From NCBI GenBank assembly GCA_027077895.1, contig JALWQZ010000062.1, positions 1 to 14,437 on the forward strand: a stretch of 14,437 nucleotides of DNA, in the 5' to 3' direction. How positions within the stretch are numbered: the stretch's first letter is position 1; each line of letters starts with the position of its first letter. The DNA is from Microcaldota archaeon. Lineage in GTDB: Archaea; B1Sed10-29; WALL01; WAMD01. Below the pieces are notes generated by a model. It had not been told where the DNA came from. It did no database searches and saw only the letters and a list, made by a program, of their open reading frames with translations. The translations under genes and the position numbers were made by a program. Below, one piece after another: positions 7,207-13,214 of the stretch.

Positions 7207-7224
7207 TGTTTTTGTTTTATATCT
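7207..7224 (+). terminator. T-rich probable terminator after the protease gene
   Basis: TGTTTTTGTTTTATATCT lies 16 bp after the protease stop and resembles the T-rich stretch after the methyltransferase gene. Assigned by composition; it marks the approximate right edge of the AT-rich block. Confidence 0.35.
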
Positions 7225-7238
7225 TGCGCTTTATCCAA

Positions 7239-7308
7239 TTTTTGTGCATAAACCGAAAAATATTTATATGCAAATGCACAAAACTATTTCTGTGAATAAG
7301 CACAAAAT
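7239..7308 (+). promoter_or_regulatory. Metal-operon promoter with TTTTGTGCAT operator repeats
   Basis: TTTTGTGCAT (7240-7249) and ATGCACAAAA (7274-7283) form a perfect 10-bp inverted repeat, 34 bp centre to centre (about three helical turns). They bracket the TATA box TATTTATATG (7261-7270). A third core GCACAAAA (7300-7307) follows exactly 24 bp after the second and ends just before the ribosome binding site; it also pairs with TGTG (7291-7294). Predicted initiation is near 7290. A protein on these sites would block TBP/TFB or polymerase, so repression is the simplest reading. The same core lies beside the DUF134 promoter. Confidence 0.7.
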
Positions 7309-7310
7309 TT

Positions 7311-7320
7311 AAGGAGGTGA
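7311..7320 (+). promoter_or_regulatory. Very strong ribosome binding site of the DUF5320 gene
   Basis: AAGGAGGTGA is a full-length complement to the 3' end of archaeal 16S rRNA, four bases before ATG 7325. It fixes that start and suggests high expression of the first operon gene. Confidence 0.85.
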
Positions 7321-7324
7321 TGTT

Positions 7325-7642
7325 ATGCCATGGGGTGATGGTACAGGTCCTTGGTGGGGCAGAGGTTATGGAAGAGGATTTGGGAGAGGATTAGGTTATC
7401 GGATGACAGGTGCGCCAGGGTGGGCTAGAGGTTGGCCTAGGGGATACTGCTGGTACTACTACCAGCAAACAGGACAGTTCCCGACGTGGAGTCCTTGGAA
7501 CACACAGAGCACAAACATCCAGAATGCAGTGGCAACCCAAAGTCTGCCCTACTTGGAGGCAATGAAGAAGAGCCTGGAAGAACAATTAAAAACCCTAGAA
7601 GACCAGATAAATGAACTAAAGAAATCCGGTGAAAGTAAATGA
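7325..7642 (+). CDS. DUF5320-type Gly/Arg/aromatic-rich small protein
   Basis: The 105-residue protein begins 'MPWGDGTGPWWGRGYGRG', matching the 'MPxGDGTGP' opening of the DUF5320 proteins that accompany NifX-like and Mrp genes. Residues 1-45 are rich in Gly, Arg, Trp and Tyr with repeated GRG/GYG units. Residues 46-72 are polar and Trp/Gln-rich. Residues 76-101 form a probable coiled coil (heptad-like 'LEEQLKTLEDQINELKK'). The single Cys is C42. The coiled coil suggests an oligomer or a docking helix; no biochemical role is known to me. It is the first gene of the operon, and its stop overlaps the next ATG by four bases. Confidence 0.75.
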   Translation: MPWGDGTGPWWGRGYGRGFGRGLGYRMTGAPGWARGWPRGYCWYYYQQTGQFPTWSPWNTQSTNIQNAVATQSLPYLEAMKKSLEEQLKTLEDQINELKKSGESK

Positions 7643-8073
7643 TAATTGCAGTACCTACCGTGAGTGGTGGGCTAGATGACATGGTGGCACCAAACTTCGG
7701 GAGGGCACCCAGCTTCACAGTGATAACCATTGATGATCAGACGAAGGAGATAAAAGAAACAAGGATCGTTCCGAATCCCAATGCGGGTTTGGCAAGGGCA
7801 GCAGGCATACAAACAGCGAGTTTCCTAGCGAATTTAGGTGTTAACGTGGTAATCGCCCCAAGCATCGGTCCAAACGCCTATGGGATTTTATCTCAGGCAG
7901 GGATTAGAATATCTCTGGGTTCGGGCACGGTAAGGCAGGTTGTCCAAGATTTCGTATCTGGGCAGTTGCAAGAGTTCAAACCAGACGTTACTCGTCCAGG
8001 ATACAGTCCAGGTTATGGCCCAGGATTTGGTAGAGGGCTTGGTAGAGGAAGAGGATTCGGAGGTCGTTGGTAA
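7639..8073 (+). CDS. NifX/NafY-like dinitrogenase iron-molybdenum cofactor family protein
   Basis: The 144-residue protein carries a Nitro_FeMo-Co domain (PF02579) at about 1-115: 'MIIAVPTVSGGLDDMVAPNFGRAPSFTVITID', 'VPNPNAG', 'GIQTASFLANLGVNVVIAPSIG' and 'AGIRISLGSGTVRQVV'. The fold binds or carries metal clusters in nitrogenase maturation, but most archaeal copies, as here, lie with Mrp ATPases and no nitrogenase genes. The family 'FGRAP' motif is intact. Residues 117-144 form a Gly/Arg/Pro/aromatic tail with PGYSPGYGPGFGRG-like repeats, echoing the neighbours on both sides. ATGA overlap with the previous gene and TAATG overlap with the next show translational coupling. Likely a metal or Fe-S scaffold or sensor. 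Confidence 0.88.
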   Translation: MIIAVPTVSGGLDDMVAPNFGRAPSFTVITIDDQTKEIKETRIVPNPNAGLARAAGIQTASFLANLGVNVVIAPSIGPNAYGILSQAGIRISLGSGTVRQVVQDFVSGQLQEFKPDVTRPGYSPGYGPGFGRGLGRGRGFGGRW

Positions 8074-8273
8074 TGTTCGGTTTTGGTCAAGGAAGAGGAC
8101 AAGGAAGGGGCAGAGGGTATGGTCAGGGGCAAGGCGGACCTAGGCAAGGGCTGGGCCCAGTTTCCTATTGTGTTTGCCCAAACTGTGGTGCTAGGGTTCC
8201 TCACACTCCAGGGGCCCCGTGCACCAGCGTGAAATGTCCAAAGTGTGGAAGCCCAATGGTTGGAGGAAGGTGA
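8073..8273 (+). CDS. Small zinc-ribbon (rubredoxin-like) protein with Gly/Arg-rich N-terminus
   Basis: The 66-residue protein starts at ATG 8073, overlapping the previous TAA by one base, with GGAGGT at 8059-8064. Residues 1-27 are Gly/Gln/Arg repeats (GQGRGQGRGRGYGQGQG). Residues 34-66 hold 'CVCPNCGARVPH', 'GAPCTSVKCPKCGSPM': two CPxCG knuckles plus an extra Cys and a His. This pattern occurs in small proteins encoded with NifX-like and Mrp genes and could bind Zn or Fe. Its stop codon TGA abuts the next ATG. Function unknown; a metal or cluster carrier is an inference from context. Confidence 0.8.
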   Translation: MFGFGQGRGQGRGRGYGQGQGGPRQGLGPVSYCVCPNCGARVPHTPGAPCTSVKCPKCGSPMVGGR

Positions 8274-9113
8274 ATGCCTACCATAGCGGTAACAGGCGGC
8301 AAAGGAGGGACAGGAAAGTCAACGGTTGCGGTTAACCTAGCATTTGCCTTGGCGAAGCAAGGGTATGGAGTGGATTTGCTTGATTTGGATATTGAGTGCC
8401 CAAATGATTCTCGGCTTTCGGGCATCCAGGTAAACCCAGTGTCTAGCGTTTACAAAAGCGTTCCGGTGATAAATGATAAGTGTACTGGGTGTGGTGTTTG
8501 CGTCCAGGCGTGCGAACCAAAGGCTTTGTACATGCTTAATGAGAAGGTAAACCTTATTGAGGACATCTGCACTGGTTGCATGCTTTGCCAGAAGGTTTGC
8601 CCATTTAATGCTATAGATACAGGTCAGAAAAAAGTAGGGACTGTTTCGGTTGGGGAGGTCAGGGTTGGCTCTGGGAAGGTCACGTTGATTGAAGGAAGGC
8701 TAGAGGTAGGCGAAGACGAGTCAACGAAGATCATTGCTGAAGCGTTGAAGTACTCCAACTCGAAGGTAAAAATAATTGACACTGCGGCGGGGACGCACTG
8801 CACTGTTGTCAAGGCGTTAAAGAAGGCAGACCATGCGTTCATCGTCACAGAACCAACGCCCTTTGGCATCTCTGATTCCATGAAAGTGGTAGAACTAGTT
8901 AAAAAACTAGGTGTTGGGTATGACTTGGTCTTGAATAGGGACATGGGCAATGATGTTTCTCTCCCAGTAAAACCGAAGTTCAGGATACCATATTCCAGGG
9001 CATTGGTTAATTCATACATATCCGGGAGGCCAATAGTGCTGCAGGATTCTCCAGAGGCAAGGGTGTTTGGGGAGATGGCTGAACATGCGAGGAGCATACT
9101 GCTTGGTGATTGA
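8274..9113 (+). CDS. MinD/ParA-family P-loop ATPase with inserted 2x[4Fe-4S] ferredoxin domain (first copy)
   Basis: The 279-residue protein has a deviant Walker A 'GGKGGTGKST' (8-17, signature Lys10), 'VDLLDLDIECPN' after it, and 'VKIIDTAAGTHC' as the Walker B/switch region. Between them is a bacterial-type ferredoxin insert with C70, C73, C76, C80 and C99, C102, C105, C109, each CxxCxxCxxxCP-like. This architecture is known in archaeal and bacterial MinD-type 'nucleotide-binding protein containing ferredoxin domain' pairs, often encoded in tandem as here. It probably couples ATP hydrolysis to Fe-S cluster or electron handling in the cytoplasm. The start follows the previous stop directly, with GGAGGAAGGTGA before it. 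The end overlaps the GIY-YIG gene by 29 bases. Confidence 0.9.
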   Translation: MPTIAVTGGKGGTGKSTVAVNLAFALAKQGYGVDLLDLDIECPNDSRLSGIQVNPVSSVYKSVPVINDKCTGCGVCVQACEPKALYMLNEKVNLIEDICTGCMLCQKVCPFNAIDTGQKKVGTVSVGEVRVGSGKVTLIEGRLEVGEDESTKIIAEALKYSNSKVKIIDTAAGTHCTVVKALKKADHAFIVTEPTPFGISDSMKVVELVKKLGVGYDLVLNRDMGNDVSLPVKPKFRIPYSRALVNSYISGRPIVLQDSPEARVFGEMAEHARSILLGD

Positions 9114-9468
9114 ACTAGATGAAGACAAGGATATACAAGTTGGAAAACTGGGAAGATTCCATTTCCCTAAAGGGTACTACGTTTATGTTGGCTCTGCAAT
9201 GAATGACTTGGACGCAAGGATTGCCAGGCATCTGAGACCAAGCAGCGAGAAGAAAAAGCATTGGCACATTGATTACCTGCTTGACTATGCAAGGGTGATA
9301 GACGTCATAAGGATACCCAGTGAGGTCAATATAGAAAAGGACGTTGCAATGTTTTTCTCAAAGTATGGAAAGGTAATCGCCCCTGGATTTGGTTCTACAG
9401 ACACTGGACTTGAAACGCATTTGTTTTACTTTGAGAAGATGCCTAAATTGGAGGTAGTGAAGGAATGA
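9085..9468 (+). CDS. DUF123 GIY-YIG-type nuclease-family protein
   Basis: The 127-residue protein starts 'MRGAYCLVIELDED'. Seen: 'VGKLGRFHFPKGYYVYVGSAMNDLDARIARHLR' with the GYYVYVGSA variant of GIY-YIG and the following Arg and His, then 'HWHIDYLLDYA', both diagnostic of DUF123 (PF01986). The family is found alone or fused to endonuclease III-type repair enzymes in archaea; its activity is poorly defined. I prefer ATG 9085; a TTG at 9067 would add six residues. The 29-base overlap with the first MinD gene and the ATGA overlap with the second show it is truly part of the operon, though its predicted role does not match a metal module. Confidence 0.85.
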   Translation: MRGAYCLVIELDEDKDIQVGKLGRFHFPKGYYVYVGSAMNDLDARIARHLRPSSEKKKHWHIDYLLDYARVIDVIRIPSEVNIEKDVAMFFSKYGKVIAPGFGSTDTGLETHLFYFEKMPKLEVVKE

Positions 9469-10334
9469 ACCTAGCCATAGCTTCGGGCAAAGGTGGTGTT
9501 GGGAAGAGCACGGTCGCAGCTAGTTTGGCATTGCTATTCGCAAGGGACTACAGTTTCCAGTTGATAGATGCGGATGTTGACTGCCCTGACCTGCACTTGA
9601 TATTTCCCGGGAAAGATTTGCTCAACAAGCCAGTCCATTTGAGCAAGGTGGCAGAGATAGACTTTTCAAAATGCACTCGCTGCATGGCATGCGTGGAGGA
9701 ATGCCCCTTCGATGCAATAGACCAAAAACTCAGGATAGATCCAGTCTACTGCGAAGGTTGTGGTTTATGCGTGCATGTGTGTCCAGAGAAGGCAATCTCT
9801 TTGAAGGAGAGGCTAACAGGCGTTTTGAAGGAGAGGCAGGTCAACTACGACTTTGATAGTCATACTGTTTCATTCAACTTGATTTACGGGGAGTTGGAGC
9901 CGGGCCAGTCGTCATCCGGAAGGCTTGTGGACGAATTGAAGAAACTTGGAGAGGAGAATGAGATAACTTTAATCGACTCTGCCGCGGGTGTTGGGTGCCC
10001 AGTCATATCTAGTATCCAGGGTTCTGATTTAGCGCTTCTCGTTACAGAGCCTACCCCCGCAGCATTGGACGACTTAAAGAGGATGTCAGACCTTGCAAAC
10101 CACTTTGGGATTCCGCAGGTTCTAATCATAAACAAGGCAGACATCTCAAGGGAGTGGAACCAAAGGATAAAGGAATTCGCAGTTGAGAGGAGTATCGAAA
10201 TTGTGGGCGAAATCCCATTCCACGACTCTGCGTTTAAGGCTCTGTCCCAGGGAAAGCCATTAGTTGCTACAAACTCGCCTTTGAAGAGGGATATTATTAA
10301 GATTTACAAAAAAGTAACTTCTTTTATAGGGTGA
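9465..10334 (+). CDS. MinD/ParA-family P-loop ATPase with inserted 2x[4Fe-4S] ferredoxin domain (second copy)
   Basis: The 289-residue protein has Walker A 'GKGGVGKST' (8-16), 'LIDADVDCPDLH', and 'ITLIDSAAGVGCPV'. The ferredoxin insert has C70, C73, C76, C80 and C96, C99, C102, C106. It is a diverged paralogue of the protein at 8274-9113: the first four cluster cysteines fall at identical residue numbers, while the second cluster is three residues earlier. A heterodimer of the two is likely, since such pairs are conserved side by side. GGAGGT at 9450-9455 precedes an ATG that overlaps the previous stop by four bases. A four-base gap separates it from the Mrp gene. Confidence 0.9.
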   Translation: MNLAIASGKGGVGKSTVAASLALLFARDYSFQLIDADVDCPDLHLIFPGKDLLNKPVHLSKVAEIDFSKCTRCMACVEECPFDAIDQKLRIDPVYCEGCGLCVHVCPEKAISLKERLTGVLKERQVNYDFDSHTVSFNLIYGELEPGQSSSGRLVDELKKLGEENEITLIDSAAGVGCPVISSIQGSDLALLVTEPTPAALDDLKRMSDLANHFGIPQVLIINKADISREWNQRIKEFAVERSIEIVGEIPFHDSAFKALSQGKPLVATNSPLKRDIIKIYKKVTSFIG

Positions 10335-10338
10335 TTAC

Positions 10339-11109
10339 ATGGGGGGAATACACGTTCCAAATATGCTTCAAGTCCAGATAGGTCTTGACAAGATATTCCA
10401 GAGAAGGATTGCTGTTATGTCTGGTAAGGGTGGAGTTGGAAAGTCGATGGTTGCGAGCCTGCTTGCAATTGGTTTGGCAAAGAGGGGTATGGAAACGACC
10501 CTAATGGATGCAGACGTTCTAGGCCCAAACGACGCAACTCTTTTTGGTGTGGAGGAGAATGCCAGCGTGGAAAACGGCAAGATACTGCCAACTCAGATCA
10601 TTGAAAATCTCGACCTAGTCTCTTCTGCAATGTTCCTTCCAGACAGGAGCAAAGCCATAATTTGGAGAGGGCCAATGGTATCCAATTTCCTAAAAGAACT
10701 TGTGTCAAAGACCAACTGGAAAAAAACCCAGGCCCTAGTGATAGACATGCCACCGGGGACTGGGGACGTTGCACTAACTGTCCTACAAGAATTCAGGCCC
10801 ACGCATGTAGTCATAGTTGGAACTCCACAGAAGATAGTCATAGAGGATGTCATACGAGCTGGGAACATGGTCAAGGACCTTGGCTACAAGGTGAACGCCT
10901 ACGTTGAAAACTTCTCTTACGTTGACTGTGGCCGGAAGTACTATGCGTTTGGAGATTCAAAGTTGATGGAGATGAAGGAGACGTTAGGAGCCGATAGAGC
11001 CTTGGCCTTGCCTTTAAAAAGAGAAGTCTCTGAACTCGCTGACCATGGGAGAATCTTGGAGATATCAAACCTTGATCCATTCAGCAAGGTAGGTGGTCTA
11101 GTTGACTGA
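10339..11109 (+). CDS. mrp: Mrp/NBP35-family Fe-S carrier ATPase, cluster cysteine motif degenerate
   Basis: The 256-residue protein has Walker A 'SGKGGVGKSM' (28-37), 'TLMDADVLGPN', the family hallmark 'IDMPPGTGDVALTVLQE' and 'VIVGTPQKIVIEDVIRAGNM'. Mrp/NBP35 proteins bind a bridging [4Fe-4S] cluster at a C-terminal CPxC and pass it to target proteins. Here that place reads 'VENFSYVDCGRKYYAFG', with a single C197 and about three residues missing relative to 'CPHCG'. Cluster binding may be altered or lost. It starts at ATG 10339 behind GGGTGAT (10329-10335). It is shorter than full-length Mrp because it lacks the N-terminal MIP18-like domain, as is usual in archaea. Confidence 0.88.
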   Translation: MGGIHVPNMLQVQIGLDKIFQRRIAVMSGKGGVGKSMVASLLAIGLAKRGMETTLMDADVLGPNDATLFGVEENASVENGKILPTQIIENLDLVSSAMFLPDRSKAIIWRGPMVSNFLKELVSKTNWKKTQALVIDMPPGTGDVALTVLQEFRPTHVVIVGTPQKIVIEDVIRAGNMVKDLGYKVNAYVENFSYVDCGRKYYAFGDSKLMEMKETLGADRALALPLKREVSELADHGRILEISNLDPFSKVGGLVD

Positions 11110-12238
11110 TGTGCTAAGAGATGGTGAAACTGTCGCGAGGAATGTTACGATTGTGACGTTTTTTCTAGCCGTGGCAAAACTAGTTGTGGCTTTAGTCACG
11201 AATTCCGTTGCAATCTTGGCAGATGCATTCCACTCGTTCTCTGACCTTATCCCAATAGGCGCGGCCTGGCTTGGACTGAAGATTGCCCAGCGCCCGAAGT
11301 CAGAGGAATTTCCCTATGGCTATTACAAGGCAGAGAACCTAGCAGCGTTGTTTGCCAGTCTCTTCATATTCCTTTTGGGTTTTGAGATACTTAGAGAAAG
11401 CGTTTCTAGGTTATTTGTTTTGGAGACCGTCAGGAACGATGCAGTAGGTATTGCTATGATTATCACAGCATTCCTAGTTTCTTTTGGCCTGTACAAATAC
11501 CAATTCGTGGCGGCGAAGAGGACGAACTCGCAGGCGTTGATGGCGAATGCCCTAGAGACTAGGATGGACCTTCTATCAACAACACTTGTGCTTTTTGGTT
11601 TCCTTTTTGCCATTTTCAAGATTCCATACGCAGAGGGGATTGTTGGAATTATCCTTTCCATATTTGTCTTCTATGCAGGTTATGAGAGTGCTAAGGACTC
11701 TATTCTAGCGTTGATGGACGCAGGCGTTCCAAAGGACGACCTAGATGAGATGAGAAAGGCAGTTCTAAATATCCCTAGGGTGAAGTCGATTAGGTCTTTG
11801 TATGCCAGGCGCTCTGGACCTTTCATTGTTGTTGAGGTCACGATAACCGTTCCAGCAGGTTTGGATGTGAGCCAGGCCCATGAGGTCGCCGACAAGGTTG
11901 AAGAGGTATTGGTAGGCATGAACAAGGTCGACCACGCAGTTGTTCATATAGAGCCAGAAAAGGGAGAAAAACTTGTAGCAAGACCAGTGAATGAAGATGG
12001 AAGTGTGGCAAAGGTGTTTGGCTCTGCACCCTATTTTGAGGTATACAGAGTGTCCGGGAAAACTAGAAAACTGGTTGAGAAGGTCAAAAACCCTGGGCAC
12101 AAACTCTCAAAGAAGAGAGGAGTAAAGGCCGCTTTGTTCCTTATAGAAAAGGGGATAGATGAAGTGGAGGTATCAAACATAGGTGATGATTCAAGGGAAG
12201 TTCTGGAAAGTGCAGGGGTCAAGGTAAAATCACTCTAG
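11102..12238 (+). CDS. Cation diffusion facilitator transporter with C-terminal NifX-like domain
   Basis: The 378-residue protein has about six membrane segments (about 14-200). TM2 holds 'ADAFHSFSD' with D41, H44 and D48, as in metal exporters of this family. TM5 holds 'NALETRMDLLST', where E152 replaces the usual His or Asp of the metal site (E152/D156). A cytoplasmic dimerisation domain spans about 205-288. Residues 290-378 resemble the NifX/NafY fold: 'ARPVNEDGSVAKVFGSAPYFEVYRV', 'NPGHK', 'GVKAALFLIEKGIDEVEVSNIG', 'LESAGVKVKSL'. The family exports divalent metals (Zn, Mn, Fe, Co) by proton exchange; the altered TM5 and the context suggest iron or another Fe-S-related metal, as inference. 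TTG 11102 overlaps the Mrp stop; GTG 11111 is an alternative. Its 3' end overlaps the convergent TrmB gene by nine bases. Confidence 0.88.
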   Translation: MTDVLRDGETVARNVTIVTFFLAVAKLVVALVTNSVAILADAFHSFSDLIPIGAAWLGLKIAQRPKSEEFPYGYYKAENLAALFASLFIFLLGFEILRESVSRLFVLETVRNDAVGIAMIITAFLVSFGLYKYQFVAAKRTNSQALMANALETRMDLLSTTLVLFGFLFAIFKIPYAEGIVGIILSIFVFYAGYESAKDSILALMDAGVPKDDLDEMRKAVLNIPRVKSIRSLYARRSGPFIVVEVTITVPAGLDVSQAHEVADKVEEVLVGMNKVDHAVVHIEPEKGEKLVARPVNEDGSVAKVFGSAPYFEVYRVSGKTRKLVEKVKNPGHKLSKKRGVKAALFLIEKGIDEVEVSNIGDDSREVLESAGVKVKSL

Positions 12239-12931
12239 GTTCTCTGAGTCGTCTATCCCTAGGTTCTTTATTATCATGTTCGCGACCATTGGGCTTCTTA
12301 TCCATGCAGCCCTATCTAGTTTAGGATCATTTGGGTTGTTCAAAAACAATATGACCTCGTTGTCCACTATGGCAAACCTGTGATCCCCCTTGACTGCCTT
12401 GACAAATACACCTCTGTTTTTTGCCTCTTCTAGTTTGTCTCCAATGTACTCCATCTTCCTCTGGAGTCCCATCTCGTCCCCGCCTATTATAACCTTCTCG
12501 TTTGCGTTTTCCACAAGTGTCCTTATCGTATTATATATATTTCTCCTGTCTGCTAGGTAGTAGACATCACCGCTAGAAACAGACTCGCTCCCTTCCTCCT
12601 TTAACTCTGCCATCAGGTTGTCTCCTATCTCATCTAGTTTTGACATCTCCTTCTTGAAGTCCTCCATCCTTTTCCTTTTCAGATGTTCAATGGCCTTCTT
12701 TATGGGTATTGCCTCATACTTTATTGGCCTCTGGGGTATGATCTTGACTAGGCCCTTCTTTTCTAGTTTCTCAAGAACGTCGTACACCCTGGGTCTGGGG
12801 ATGTGTGCCACCTCTGCTAGTTTACTCGCGGTGGCGGACTTTACCTTTACTAAAGCAAGATAAGCAGATGCTTCGTAGGTGTTCAAACCTAGTTTTTTCA
12901 GCAGTTCCATGGCCTTTGTCATATTTACCAT
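12230..12931 (-). CDS. TrmB-family transcriptional regulator
   Basis: The 233-residue protein has an N-terminal winged helix: 'LKKLGLNTYEASAYLALVKV', 'ATASKLAEVAHIPRPRVYDVLEKLEKKGLV' (about 8-65), the TrmB signature. A coiled-coil dimerisation stretch follows (about 78-115), then a C-terminal domain with 'VYYLADRRNIYNTIRTLVENANEKVIIGG', like the phospholipase-D-fold part of TrmB proteins. No sugar-binding C-terminal extension is evident, so it belongs to the shorter group. ATG 12931 is supported by AAGGAGG at 12940-12946, eight bases away; ATG 12922 is also in frame. It is divergent from the surface glycoprotein gene, and GTTAC half-sites at both promoters suggest it may control both. Ligand unknown. 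Confidence 0.9.
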   Translation of the reverse strand: MVNMTKAMELLKKLGLNTYEASAYLALVKVKSATASKLAEVAHIPRPRVYDVLEKLEKKGLVKIIPQRPIKYEAIPIKKAIEHLKRKRMEDFKKEMSKLDEIGDNLMAELKEEGSESVSSGDVYYLADRRNIYNTIRTLVENANEKVIIGGDEMGLQRKMEYIGDKLEEAKNRGVFVKAVKGDHRFAIVDNEVILFLNNPNDPKLDRAAWIRSPMVANMIIKNLGIDDSENLE

Positions 12932-13214
12932 AACGGTTGCCTCCTTTTTATATGTTACTCCTACCTAGTGCGGACATTGTCTTTCACTGTCGTTACTAGT
13001 TAGTTACAATTCCATTTATAAATCTTCTAGTTGATTAACTCGGGTCCAGTGAATACATCACAATATTAATATATACCTGTGTGCACGAGATGGTTGCATG
13101 CGTTTGCCCATACATCCTGTTATAGGCACTAGTATCGCAGGTTTAACCTAGACACAGTTTACATACAGAAACCTTTATAAATGTTACCACTTGAAAATAG
13201 TAACAGGTGGTTGT
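12932..13214. promoter_or_regulatory. Divergent intergenic region with GTTAC half-sites and two TATA boxes
   Basis: This gene-free 283-bp stretch holds a TATA box TTTATAAAT (13014-13022) suited to the TrmB gene, with initiation near 12992 and the TrmB ribosome binding site at 12940-12946. CTTTATAA (13173-13180) serves the surface gene, with initiation near 13203. GTTAC or GTAAC occurs five times (12954, 12992, 13003, 13183 and, inverted, 13200). Two copies 11 bp apart overlap the predicted TrmB start. TGTTAC (13182-13187) and GTAACA (13200-13205) form a perfect inverted repeat at the predicted surface-gene start. Another A/T stretch at 13066-13075 and AGTT-GATT-AACT at 13029-13040 are unexplained. 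Confidence 0.55.
13173..13210 (+). promoter_or_regulatory. Promoter and ribosome binding site of the surface glycoprotein gene
   Basis: A TATA box CTTTATAA (13173-13180), preceded by AAAC as a possible TFB site, lies about 26 bp before 13203. AGGTGG (13205-13210) is a ribosome binding site four bases before ATG 13215. The short leader overlaps the TGTTAC/GTAACA inverted repeat. Confidence 0.6.

Larger units (their letters stand above)
2429..7230. mobile_element. AT-rich accessory island (probable horizontal acquisition)
   Basis: Between deoxyhypusine synthase and the metal operon, base composition and codon use change sharply. Hand counts give 16 G+C in 60 bases at 5701-5760 but 33 in 60 at 10741-10800. 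Arg codons shift from mostly AGG in the flanks to more AGA, CGT and CGC. Content is a transglutaminase-fold membrane protein, a type IIG-like nuclease-methyltransferase and a ClpP/SppA-class protease. I found no integrase, transposase, tRNA or flanking direct repeat, so the edges are placed by composition and the insertion mechanism is unknown. Confidence 0.55.

Noticed and set aside
2429..7230. CRISPR array, tRNA gene, insertion-sequence ends or prophage genes in the AT-rich block
   Set aside because: No regularly spaced repeat, cloverleaf-like sequence, transposase, integrase or structural phage protein was seen.
8624..9097. A 157-codon minus-strand open frame opposite the first ferredoxin-ATPase
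   Set aside because: The sense strand encodes conserved ATPase motifs and is coupled to its neighbours; the antisense frame has no features.
10339..11109. Nitrogenase iron protein (NifH) as an identity for the Mrp-type ATPase, and true nitrogen fixation for the operon
   Set aside because: The PPGTGDVALT and TPQKIVIEDVIRA motifs are Mrp/NBP35-type, the NifH cluster cysteines are absent, and no nitrogenase structural genes are present.
12945..12954. TTTTTATATG, read on the minus strand, as the TATA box of the TrmB gene
   Set aside because: It lies only about 19 bp from ATG 12931 and overlaps the ribosome binding site, so initiation would fall inside the coding region; the box at 13014-13022 fits better.
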